A stretch of DNA of 64,000 nt from Tropicibacter sp. Alg240-R139. Lineage in GTDB: Bacteria; Pseudomonadota; Alphaproteobacteria; Rhodobacterales; Rhodobacteraceae. The stretch spans positions 186,001-250,000 of the forward strand of contig NZ_UNRA01000002.1 of NCBI RefSeq assembly GCF_900537075.1, given 5' to 3'. Position numbers and translations under genes: made by a program. The stretch's first letter is position 1, and every line of letters starts with the position of its first letter. Under the pieces are notes generated by a model that saw nothing but the letters and a program-made list of their open reading frames with translations, was not told the DNA's origin and did no database searches. Shown here one piece after another: positions 44,980 through 52,728 of the stretch.

Positions 44980-46554
44980 TCAGGTCGCGTCTTTGTACGA
45001 GATTTCGCGGGTGTCCACGCCCGGCCCTGACTTCTCGCGGCGCACGATCAGACGGTTGAGCGCGTTGATATAGGCCCGCGCACTGGCAACTACCGTGTCG
45101 GTGTTGGCGGATTCGCCCGTGGCGATCACGCCGTCCTCTTCCAGGCGCACGGTCACCGTGGCTTGCGCGTCGGTCCCCGCGGTCACAGCGTGCACCTGAT
45201 ACAGCTGCAGGCGCGCAGAGTTGGGATGGAGAGCCCGGATCGCCTTGAAAGACGCATCGACCGGGCCGTCACCGCTTTCAGTAGCGCTGAAGTCCTTGCC
45301 GTCAATTTCCATTTCAATCGTGGATTCCGCAGGGCCACCGGTGCCGCAAACGACTTTCATCGAGACCAGCTGCAAATGATCGTTTTCGGCGTCCTCGCCC
45401 GAGCGCAACAATGCGACGATGTCGTCATCGAACACTTCTTTCTTGCGGTCAGCCAGTTCCTTGAATCGAACAAAGATGTCCTTGAGCTGGTTGTCGCCCA
45501 CCTCAAACCCAAGCGTTTCCAACTTGTCGCGCAGCGCGGCCCGGCCCGAGTGTTTGCCAAGCGGCAGCGAGGTGCCCGCAAGGCCCACATCCTCGGGGCG
45601 CATGATCTCGAACGTTTCCTTGTTCTTGAGCATGCCGTCCTGGTGGATGCCGGATTCATGGGCAAAGGCGTTCTTGCCGACGATGGCCTTGTTGAACTGC
45701 ACCGGAAAGCCCGACACAGTCGCGACGCGGCGCGAGATGTGCATCAGCTTCTTGGTGTCGATTTCGGTGTGCCAGGGCATGATGTCGTTGCGCACTTTCA
45801 GCGCCATTACGACCTCTTCGAGCGCGGTGTTGCCTGCGCGTTCACCCAGGCCGTTGATGGTGCATTCGATCTGACGGGCACCACCGGCAACAGCCGCCAG
45901 AGAGTTCGCGGTCGCCATGCCCAGATCGTTGTGGCAGTGAGTGGCAAAAATTACCTCGTCCGCGCCGGGAACCGTTTCGATCAGGTTGCGGATCAGATCG
46001 GCGGATTCAACAGGCGCGGTGTAGCCCACGGTGTCGGGGATGTTGATGGTCGTGGCACCTGCCTTGATCGCAATCTCGACCACGCGGCACAGGTAATCCC
46101 ATTCCGTGCGGGTCGCGTCCATCGGCGACCACTGCACGTTTTCGCACAGGTTGCGGGCATGAGTGACGGTCTCGTGGATCTTGTCGGCCATCTCGTCCAT
46201 GGACAGGTTCGGGATGGCGCGGTGCAGGGGCGAGGTGCCGATGAAGGTGTGGATGCGGTTCTTTTCGGCATGCTTCACCGCCTCCCAGCAGCGGTCGATG
46301 TCGGCGAAATTCGCGCGGGCCAGACCGCAAATGCGACTGCTCTTCGAATTTATCGCGATCTCGGACACGGCCTTGAAATCACCTTCTGAGGCGATCGGGA
46401 AACCTGCTTCGATGATGTCGACGCCCATCTCATCCAGCAGGCCCGCGATTTCGAGCTTTTCGGAATGGGTCATGGTCGCGCCAGGGCTTTGTTCGCCGTC
46501 ACGAAGCGTGGTGTCAAAGATCACGACGCGATCTTGGTCAGGAATATTGGTCAT
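44980..46554 (-). CDS. leuA: 2-isopropylmalate synthase
   Basis: 524 aa. The N-terminal HMGL-like TIM barrel has VVIFDTTLRDGEQSPG with metal/catalytic Asp-Arg and the metal ligands HCHNDLG. The C-terminal LeuA dimer (leucine feedback) domain is complete. The enzyme condenses 2-oxoisovalerate with acetyl-CoA, the first step of leucine synthesis, and is inhibited by leucine. The start is ATG at 46554, with GAGAGA upstream. The 160-bp leader carries a Leu-rich ORF and alternative hairpins (46582-46753), so transcription is probably controlled by attenuation. It stands alone; no leuBCD in the window. Confidence 0.97.
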   Translation of the reverse strand: MTNIPDQDRVVIFDTTLRDGEQSPGATMTHSEKLEIAGLLDEMGVDIIEAGFPIASEGDFKAVSEIAINSKSSRICGLARANFADIDRCWEAVKHAEKNRIHTFIGTSPLHRAIPNLSMDEMADKIHETVTHARNLCENVQWSPMDATRTEWDYLCRVVEIAIKAGATTINIPDTVGYTAPVESADLIRNLIETVPGADEVIFATHCHNDLGMATANSLAAVAGGARQIECTINGLGERAGNTALEEVVMALKVRNDIMPWHTEIDTKKLMHISRRVATVSGFPVQFNKAIVGKNAFAHESGIHQDGMLKNKETFEIMRPEDVGLAGTSLPLGKHSGRAALRDKLETLGFEVGDNQLKDIFVRFKELADRKKEVFDDDIVALLRSGEDAENDHLQLVSMKVVCGTGGPAESTIEMEIDGKDFSATESGDGPVDASFKAIRALHPNSARLQLYQVHAVTAGTDAQATVTVRLEEDGVIATGESANTDTVVASARAYINALNRLIVRREKSGPGVDTREISYKDAT

Positions 46555-46581
46555 TTTGGTATCTCTCGTATCTGTCCTAAA

Positions 46582-46640
46582 GCCATTTGGCGCGCGGGCT
46601 GCCTCCTCTGAGCGGGCGCGCCGGATGGCACGCTCAGAGG
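46582..46640 (-). promoter_or_regulatory. leuA attenuator: mutually exclusive hairpins
   Basis: Antiterminator-type stem: 46631-46640 pairs perfectly with 46605-46614 (10 bp); its 5' arm contains the leader stop codon. Terminator-type stem: 46616-46629 pairs with 46582-46595 at 12 of 14 positions, followed on the minus strand by TTT. Each stem encloses an arm of the other, so both cannot form together. The short T tract is weak for a terminator. A small hairpin (46673-46678 with 46682-46687) lies within the leader ORF. Confidence 0.6.
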
Positions 46641-46717
46641 CGGATTAGGATCAGTAGGCCACGCAGCGACGCACCGCTTTCAGCGGTGAAGGTCGAGGTA
46701 TGTGCGCGGTTGATCAT
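46634..46717 (-). CDS. leuL: Leucine-rich leader peptide of leuA (27 aa)
   Basis: 27 codons from ATG 46717 to TGA 46634-46636. The last ten residues before the stop are LRGLLILIRL: five Leu and two Ile, including two of the rare CTA codons. The stop codon lies in the arm of the antiterminator-type stem. If Leu-tRNA is scarce, the ribosome stalls in the Leu run and leaves that arm free, giving readthrough to leuA. There is no SD, and a TATAAA hexamer 8 bp upstream suggests that the transcript begins at or next to the ATG (leaderless), as I recall for trpL of Sinorhizobium. The function is inferred from layout; the peptide itself needs no activity. Confidence 0.7.
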   Translation of the reverse strand: MINRAHTSTFTAESGASLRGLLILIRL

Positions 46718-46725
46718 GAGGAAAG

Positions 46726-46753
46726 TTTATACAGGCCGATTTTGGAATGAAAA
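46726..46753 (-). promoter_or_regulatory. Candidate promoter of the leuL-leuA transcript
   Basis: On the minus strand: TTTTCA (46753-46748), 16 bp, TATAAA (46731-46726). The start point would fall at about 46717-46718, the A of the leader ATG. Confidence 0.4.
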
Positions 46754-46858
46754 GGGTAAAATGCGCAGACCGGGCGGGCCCGGCCAATGCTGTGAAATTT
46801 CCGTATTTGAAACGAGAAGCAGATTGAAGTCGCGCTTTGGCCCGCTAGGTCGGCGGTT

Positions 46859-47524
46859 ATGGAAAAAGCGTTGATCATTGGGGCGACTGGCGGCATCGGG
46901 CGCGCGCTTGTCGCGGAGTTGGAGGCACGAGGCGTATCGGTCGCGGGGCTGTCACGATCTATAGATGGGTTGGATCTGACTGACCCAGAGGCGGTGGAGC
47001 GCATTCTGGGCAGTGTTGAGGGGCCCTTTGATCTGATCCTTGTGGCTTCGGGCGCGTTGGAGGTTGATGGCGCTGCTCCGGAAAAGTCGATTCGCGCGGT
47101 GACCGCACAAGCGATGATGAATCAATTTGCGGTAAACGCGGTGGGGCCTGCTCTGGTCCTGCGGCACGCGGCACGCTTGATGCCACGCGAACGGCGGGTG
47201 GTGGTCGCTGTGTTGTCCGCGCGGGTGGGGTCCATCGGCGACAACCATTTGGGCGGCTGGATAAGTTACCGCGCGGCCAAGGCAGCGGTGAACCAGATCG
47301 TGCACACAGCGGCCATTGAGCTGTCTCGCACGCACAAGCAATCGATTTGCGTCAGCCTGCATCCCGGCACGGTGGCCACCGCGTTCACCGAGAAATACCT
47401 CGGCCGTCATCCTGCTGTCGCGCCCGGCGCGGCTGCCCAGAACGTGCTGGGGGTCATTGACGGGCTGGCACAGGGGGACACCGGCGGGTTCTTTGATTGG
47501 GCCGGCAAGCCGATCTCCTGGTGA
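46859..47524 (+). CDS. SDR family oxidoreductase (C-factor-like)
   Basis: 221 aa short-chain dehydrogenase. ALIIGATGGIGRALV gives the NAD(P)-binding loop. The catalytic region has SARVGSIGDN and YRAAK (YxxxK). The shape, with a short C-terminus, resembles CsgA/C-factor-type SDRs. Substrate unknown. ATG at 46859 has no strong SD. The upstream stretch (46718-46858) is shared with the divergent leuA leader; a short GC palindrome lies at 46770-46783. It converges on the XRE regulator with a 7-bp gap. Confidence 0.88.
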   Translation: MEKALIIGATGGIGRALVAELEARGVSVAGLSRSIDGLDLTDPEAVERILGSVEGPFDLILVASGALEVDGAAPEKSIRAVTAQAMMNQFAVNAVGPALVLRHAARLMPRERRVVVAVLSARVGSIGDNHLGGWISYRAAKAAVNQIVHTAAIELSRTHKQSICVSLHPGTVATAFTEKYLGRHPAVAPGAAAQNVLGVIDGLAQGDTGGFFDWAGKPISW

Positions 47525-47531
47525 CACAGGG

Positions 47532-48113
47532 TCAATAGTGCGGCGGCGTGACCGCCCAGACCAGCACCGTCTTGTCGGGGCCGGGGTTGTGATAGCGATG
47601 CGGGCGGGTCGAAGCGAACTGGATCGTGTCACCGGGACCCAGCAGATAGACCTGATCGTCCACCGTCACCTCCAACTGCCCTTCGGCAACATATCCGGCC
47701 TCTTCCCCTTTGTGCGAAAACAGTTCCTCGCCCGAGCTGGCACCGGGTTCGAATGTGGTCAGCACCAGTTCTAGCTGACCTGACAGAGAGGGGCTGAGCA
47801 GTTCGTCTTTCAAGCCCGATGAGAACCTGAGGGCCCGCCTGCGGTCCGCGCGCACGATCAGGTCGGCTTCGGGGTCTTCTTCGGTTGCGGGATCGGGAAA
47901 GAACCAGTTGATACCCACCCCAAGCGCCTTGCCGATCACGTTGAGCGCGCGGATCGAGGGATCGGCGTCCTGCCGTTCCAGCTGACTGAGGTATCCGACC
48001 GACAGGCCAGTTTCACCGGCCAGCTGTTTCAGGGTCAGGCCGCGCGCCTTGCGCAGTTCGCGCATGCGGGCGCCGATGATGGGCGTTGTTTGGCGGAGCG
48101 AGGTATCCGTCAT
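47532..48113 (-). CDS. XRE family transcriptional regulator with cupin sensor domain
   Basis: 193 aa. The N-terminal helix-turn-helix (about 14-70) reads LRKARGLTLKQLAGETGLSVGYLSQLE. The C-terminal cupin_2 domain (about 115-190) contains FSHKGEEAGYVAEGQLEV and the His-rich TRPHRYHNPG. This is the PuuR-like class, which represses polyamine or amino-acid catabolism genes; the ligand is unknown. It diverges from an MFS transporter with two dyads in the 77-bp gap, so it probably controls both itself and the transporter. Confidence 0.92.
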   Translation of the reverse strand: MTDTSLRQTTPIIGARMRELRKARGLTLKQLAGETGLSVGYLSQLERQDADPSIRALNVIGKALGVGINWFFPDPATEEDPEADLIVRADRRRALRFSSGLKDELLSPSLSGQLELVLTTFEPGASSGEELFSHKGEEAGYVAEGQLEVTVDDQVYLLGPGDTIQFASTRPHRYHNPGPDKTVLVWAVTPPHY

Positions 48114-48142
48114 TGACTCATCTTAATTTTAGATCAAGAATT

Positions 48143-48178
48143 ATGATAAGGAATCATATCGTATCTGAGAATTCAGAT
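48143..48178. promoter_or_regulatory. Operator-like dyads between the XRE regulator and MFS gene
   Basis: Two dyads lie in an AT-rich gap: ATGAT-AAGGA-ATCAT (48143-48157) and ATCTGA-GAAT-TCAGAT (48163-48178). They are the best candidates for binding sites of the adjacent XRE-cupin regulator. The second lies just before the MFS ribosome site. Confidence 0.45.
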
Positions 48179-48190
48179 AAAGGAGACATC

Positions 48191-49375
48191 ATGTTCCGCA
48201 GCCCATTCTTTCTCGCCTATGGGTTCTGGCATTGGGGTGAAGGGCTGCAGACGGTTCTGTTCACCTGGTACATGACTTTTCATGCGGGATTGTCCGCCAT
48301 CGAAATCGGCTTTTTTCAGGCGCTGGTCTTGTCACCGTTTTTGGTGTTCACGATTGCAGGCGGGATGCTGACCGATCGCATCGGGGCAGGGGTGAGCTAC
48401 ATTGGCTCGACCACACTCTTTGGCGTGCTCTTGATCGGATACGGCGCGGTCGATCACATGGTTGGCTTTGTGCCGGTGCTGTTCTTTGCCTATTGCGTGG
48501 CCGCGGGTGTTGTCAGTGCGGTGTCTAATCCCGCCATCGACACGTTCATCCCCGAAGCGGGGCCGGGAACCGCGCATGAGAACGGGTTGTTGGCGGCCAC
48601 GGCGCACAATCTGGCCAAGCTGAGCGGCACGATCACCGGGTTGCTGCTGCCGATGCTGGCGGCGTTTGGTGGGTTTGTCGTCAACGGTGTGCTGATGCTG
48701 CTGAGCGTTGCCTTTTTGCGCAAACATCTGCGCCAAAACAGGGCGCAACCGCAGGTCCATCCAACGGGAGAGGGGCCACCCTGGTCGCGGATCTGGCAGC
48801 ACTATCGCAACTGCCCTGAGAACTTTGACATCCTGCTGTCTAGCGCCATGCTAGGGTTGCTGATCGTGCCAACCGGCTACATCCTGTGGCCGCTGACCCT
48901 GCGGGAGCGCTTTCCCGAATACGGTGATCTGATCGCATTGGTGAACATCGCCAGTTGGATCGGGGCGATCTCGGCCACCGCCATTGCGGGCCGCCATTCC
49001 AGGCGCATTCTAAAGCCGGGGTTGGTGTCGCTTGTAGTGTGGGGTGGCTACGCCGTGATGCTGACCACGCTGACGTTGGTGGGCAGTTTTCCCGCACTTT
49101 GCCTTGTCGTGATGGTCCTTGGCAGCGTCAAGGTTGGCAAAGCGATGGTCTATGGCAAATACATCTACAATTGCCCGTCCAGGGCGCGCGGAGTTCTGAT
49201 CTCGGTCGAACAGACGGCGTTCTGGGGGCTGGCCACATTAGGCACGTTTGTCATGGGGGCATCCGTCGATCTGATCGGGCTGGATACCACCATCCTGACA
49301 ACGGCGCTGCTGGTGCTGGTGTTCGTGGCGGCGTTGGCGTTGCGCGGGCGCTTGCTGCGCCTCAGCCCGGCATGA
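48191..49375 (+). CDS. MFS transporter
   Basis: 394 aa with about 12 membrane helices. The N-terminal half starts FRSPFFLAYGFWHWGEGLQTVLFTWYMTF (part), and GGMLTDRIGAGV carries the MFS loop 2-3 motif. It belongs to the major facilitator superfamily; no specific substrate can be read. ATG at 48191 follows AAAGGAGA, a strong SD; the frame's extension upstream overlaps the XRE gene and operator region and is not used. Probably regulated by the divergent XRE-cupin protein. It ends 3 bp from the convergent MORN gene. Confidence 0.9.
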   Translation: MFRSPFFLAYGFWHWGEGLQTVLFTWYMTFHAGLSAIEIGFFQALVLSPFLVFTIAGGMLTDRIGAGVSYIGSTTLFGVLLIGYGAVDHMVGFVPVLFFAYCVAAGVVSAVSNPAIDTFIPEAGPGTAHENGLLAATAHNLAKLSGTITGLLLPMLAAFGGFVVNGVLMLLSVAFLRKHLRQNRAQPQVHPTGEGPPWSRIWQHYRNCPENFDILLSSAMLGLLIVPTGYILWPLTLRERFPEYGDLIALVNIASWIGAISATAIAGRHSRRILKPGLVSLVVWGGYAVMLTTLTLVGSFPALCLVVMVLGSVKVGKAMVYGKYIYNCPSRARGVLISVEQTAFWGLATLGTFVMGASVDLIGLDTTILTTALLVLVFVAALALRGRLLRLSPA

Positions 49376-49378
49376 GGA

Positions 49379-50788
49379 TCACCCGTCCGAGGCGTTATCG
49401 GATTTCAGCGCGCCGTTTTCCCAATCGCCCTGTTCCTCTTGCCCGCTGGCGTAGCGCATTGTGCCTTTGCCTTGACGTTTGCCGTTCAGAAAGTTGCCCT
49501 CATACACGTCCCCGTTGGCATAGGTCGCGACACCATAACCGCTGATCTTGCCACCGGACCAGGCCCCTTCGTACTTGAACCCGCTGGCCATGGCAATTTC
49601 ACCGGTGCCTTCGCGCTGACCGTTGAAGAACTGTCCAGTGTAGACTGAGCCATCCGGGTAGGTCGCTGTGCCTTGGCCGTGGCGCACGCCGTCTTTCCAG
49701 TCGCCGTCGTAACGGTATCCGTCCGCATAGGTCATGATCCCTTTGCCGTCGTTTTTGGCGTTCTTGAATTCGCCTTTGTAGACGATGCCATTGGCGTAGG
49801 TGGCCGTGCCAATACCTTCGATCACACCAGCGACCCAATCACCCTCGTAGGTAGAGCCGTTGGTATATGTGATCTTGCCCGCGCCGTCCGCCAGATCGGC
49901 GCGGAAGTTGCCCACGTAGATCGAACCATCGGGGTAGGTGACTTGTCCTAGACCTTCTATCTGACCGGCGACCCAATTGCCTGCATAGACGTAGCCGTCC
50001 GTACCAGTGAACGTTCCTGTTCCTTCGCGACGGTCGTCGGCGAACTGGCCATCGTACACATCGCCATTGGCATACGTGACCTTGCCGTTACCTTCGCGTC
50101 GACCAGCGATCAGGTCGCCCTCGTACACGTCGCCGTTGGGTTGGGTCAGCTTGCCTTCACCGCTGATTTGCCCATCTGCCCATAGGCCAACATAGATTAA
50201 TCCGTCCGGCAGTGTCAGTTTACCTTGTCCGTGCCGCTGGCCATTCAGGATTTCGCCCTCATACGATCCGCCGTCGGGATACGTGACTTTGCCCATACCC
50301 TGCTTTTGCCCGTCGATCCAATCGCCATCATAGACATAGCCGCCTGGGCTTTGCATCACGCCCGTACCGTGGTGCTGCGCATTCAGAAAGCTGCCCTCAT
50401 ACCGAACACCGTTGGCGTAGACCGCGACGCCTTGACCGTTGATTACGCCGTCTTTCCATTCACCTTCATAGGTGCCGCCATCGGAAAAGGTGATGCGGCC
50501 CAGGCCCTCGGGTTTGCCCTTGGAAAACTCGCCCTCATAGACCGAGCCATTGGGAAAACGCGCAATCCCGTTGCCCTTGATCTCTCCGTCGGTCCACTGG
50601 CCCGTGTATTCGTACCCGTTGGGCAGTCGGTATGAGCCGGTGCCATGCTGCAGGCCGCCGCGGAACGTCCCCTCGTACACGCCTCCGATGGCGTCCTGAG
50701 TGGTCAGAACCTGGCGGTCTTGTGCCCAGACCGAAGTTGTCACGGTCAACGCAGAAACAACAATTGTCGCGATGCGGATCTGGTTCAT
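49379..50788 (-). CDS. Exported MORN-repeat solenoid protein
   Basis: 469 aa. Signal peptide residues 1-22 (cleaved after VWA, before QD). From residue 36 to 449 there are 18 consecutive MORN units of exactly 23 residues each, pattern [YF]xGxWxxGxxxGxGxxxYxxG, then a degenerate 19th ending at the C-terminus. MORN solenoids form elongated beta-hairpin rods that bind lipids or proteins; enzymatic activity is not expected. Secreted or periplasmic location is predicted, in contrast to most known bacterial MORN proteins. The frame extends upstream, but ATG at 50788 begins the signal peptide. Role unknown; no partner gene nearby. Confidence 0.9.
   Translation of the reverse strand: MNQIRIATIVVSALTVTTSVWAQDRQVLTTQDAIGGVYEGTFRGGLQHGTGSYRLPNGYEYTGQWTDGEIKGNGIARFPNGSVYEGEFSKGKPEGLGRITFSDGGTYEGEWKDGVINGQGVAVYANGVRYEGSFLNAQHHGTGVMQSPGGYVYDGDWIDGQKQGMGKVTYPDGGSYEGEILNGQRHGQGKLTLPDGLIYVGLWADGQISGEGKLTQPNGDVYEGDLIAGRREGNGKVTYANGDVYDGQFADDRREGTGTFTGTDGYVYAGNWVAGQIEGLGQVTYPDGSIYVGNFRADLADGAGKITYTNGSTYEGDWVAGVIEGIGTATYANGIVYKGEFKNAKNDGKGIMTYADGYRYDGDWKDGVRHGQGTATYPDGSVYTGQFFNGQREGTGEIAMASGFKYEGAWSGGKISGYGVATYANGDVYEGNFLNGKRQGKGTMRYASGQEEQGDWENGALKSDNASDG
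49442..50683 (-). repeat. 69-bp in-frame MORN repeat array (18 units)
   Basis: The DNA basis of the solenoid: 18 tandem 69-bp units, diverged in sequence but strict in length, encoding residues 36-449 of the exported protein. No indels are seen between units. Confidence 0.85.
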
Positions 50789-50944
50789 GAGTGTTTTGCC
50801 TGCCCTATCTGCGGCCAACCTTGTGGCTGACAACGTAAAATTAAGGCAGGTCGCACGGATGAGCAACGCCTTTTGCCGCAGAAGGGTTTCCACTGGCTAA
50901 TGATCTGCTACATCGCAGGAAACATCAGCGAAAACGAGAACCCG

Positions 50945-52615
50945 ATGACAGACCGCTTCCGCATTACCTTGGCGCAGCTCAACCCCACCGTTGGCGATCT
51001 GGCCGACAACGCTGCTCTAGCGCAACGGGCTTGGGAAGACGCGCGCACAGCCGGGGCGAACCTGTTGGCGCTGCCCGAGATGTTCATCACGGGCTACAAC
51101 CCGCAAGACCTGGTTTTAAAACCCGCGTTCCAGAAGGCGGCGATGGATCAGGTCCATGCCTTGGCGGCGGACTGCGCTGATGGTCCCGCAATTGCCATTG
51201 GCGCGCCCTGGGTGATCGACGGTAAGCTATATAACGCTTATGTCATTTTGCAGAATGGAAAGGTCAGCGCGGTTGTGCAGAAACACCACCTGCCAAACGA
51301 GGCCGTGTTTGACGAGACGCGCGTTTTTGAACCCGGTCCGGTGGCAGGGCCGTTTTCGGTTGATGGTGTGCGCGTCGGCTCGCCCATTTGCGAAGATGCC
51401 TGGCACGAGGATGTCGCCGAAACGCTGGAGGAAACCGGCGCTGAGTTTCTGCTCGTGCCCAACGGCTCGCCCTATTATCGCGGCAAGCACGACATTCGGC
51501 TCAGCCACATGGTATCGCGCGTTGTCGAAACCGGGCTTCCGCTGATGTATCTGAATATGGTTGGTGGGCAGGACGATCAGGTCTTTGACGGTGGCAGTTT
51601 TGCGCTGAACCCGGGCGGTTCGCTGGCCGTGCAAGTGCCGGTTTTTGACGAAGTGGTCACGCACATTGACCTAGAGCGCATGGATCATGGTTGGCAAATT
51701 GTCGAAGGTGCCAAGGCCAGTCACCCACCCGAGATCGAACAGGATTACCGCGTCATGGTCGAGGCGCTGCGTGACTACATGCGCAAGACCGGCTTTTTCA
51801 AAGTACTGCTAGGGCTATCGGGTGGCGTGGATTCCGCGCTGGTCGCGACCATTGCTGTCGATGCCCTGGGAGCCGACAACGTGCGCTGCGTGATGCTGCC
51901 ATCGGAATACACCAGCCAAGCCTCGCTGGATGATGCGCGCGCCGTGGTGGATGCATTGGGTGTGCGTTATGACACGGTTCCGATTGCCGACAGCCGGGCG
52001 GCTGTGACCGGTACGCTCGGACCACTTTTCGCAGGAACAGAAACAGGCCTGACCGAGGAAAACATCCAGTCCCGTCTACGGGGACTGCTACTTATGGCGA
52101 TCTCGAACAAGTTCGGTGAGATGCTGCTGACCACTGGCAACAAATCCGAGGTAGCGGTGGGGTACGCAACGATCTATGGGGACATGAATGGCGGCTACAA
52201 CCCGATCAAGGATCTCTACAAAACACGCGTGTTCGAAACCTGTCGTTGGCGCAACAAGACCCACCGAGATTGGATGTGCGGTCCTGCCGGGCAGGTGATC
52301 TTGCCGTCCATTATCGACAAACCCCCAAGTGCCGAGTTGCGCGAGGACCAGAAAGACAGTGACAGCTTGCCGGATTACCCTGTGCTGGACGCGATTCTGG
52401 AAATTCTGGTCGATCAGGACGGTTCCATAGCCGATTGCACCACAGCCGGAATTGACCTGGACGTGGCACGCCAGATCGAGCATCTGCTGCTGATCAGCGA
52501 ATACAAGCGGTTTCAATCCGCCCCTGGCGCGCGCCTAAGCCACCGGGCGTTCTGGTTGGACCGGCGCTATCCCATCGCAAACCGGTGGCGCGACCGGGGC
52601 GAACTCTCAGACTGA
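50945..52615 (+). CDS. nadE: NAD+ synthase (glutamine-hydrolysing)
   Basis: 556 aa. The N-terminal nitrilase-type glutaminase domain (about 5-265) has catalytic E45 (ALPEMF), K113 (VVQKHHLPN) and C149 (SPICEDAWH). The C-terminal NAD synthase domain has the PP-loop LSGGVDSAL and GNKSEVAVGYATIYGDM. It amidates nicotinic acid adenine dinucleotide using glutamine, the last step to NAD. The frame is open from 50873; ATG at 50945 gives the family N-terminus MTDRFRITLAQLNPTVGD. The 156 bp shared with the divergent MORN gene show no obvious motif. Confidence 0.96.
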   Translation: MTDRFRITLAQLNPTVGDLADNAALAQRAWEDARTAGANLLALPEMFITGYNPQDLVLKPAFQKAAMDQVHALAADCADGPAIAIGAPWVIDGKLYNAYVILQNGKVSAVVQKHHLPNEAVFDETRVFEPGPVAGPFSVDGVRVGSPICEDAWHEDVAETLEETGAEFLLVPNGSPYYRGKHDIRLSHMVSRVVETGLPLMYLNMVGGQDDQVFDGGSFALNPGGSLAVQVPVFDEVVTHIDLERMDHGWQIVEGAKASHPPEIEQDYRVMVEALRDYMRKTGFFKVLLGLSGGVDSALVATIAVDALGADNVRCVMLPSEYTSQASLDDARAVVDALGVRYDTVPIADSRAAVTGTLGPLFAGTETGLTEENIQSRLRGLLLMAISNKFGEMLLTTGNKSEVAVGYATIYGDMNGGYNPIKDLYKTRVFETCRWRNKTHRDWMCGPAGQVILPSIIDKPPSAELREDQKDSDSLPDYPVLDAILEILVDQDGSIADCTTAGIDLDVARQIEHLLLISEYKRFQSAPGARLSHRAFWLDRRYPIANRWRDRGELSD

Positions 52616-52728
52616 GTCCTTGAGACCACAGTATTGTGAAAGAAGTTCTTGTAAGATACGTGGAGACCTTGTCTCGGCGGCATGGTGCCCCCCATATCGC
52701 TTGAGTTGCCAGAAGTGAATTTCCAGCC

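Noticed and set aside
45163-46389. 408-aa open frame antisense to leuA
   Set aside because: Mirror of a highly conserved gene; composition and lack of any motif mark it as a shadow.
46770-46783. CCGGGC-GG-GCCCGG palindrome before the SDR gene
   Set aside because: Short GC palindrome without T tract or matching regulator; not distinctive at this GC content.
48125-48139. TTAA-N7-TCAA resembling a CtrA site before the XRE gene
   Set aside because: One mismatch in a very AT-rich gap, and no shared extended sequence with the luxR or comM sites; likely chance.
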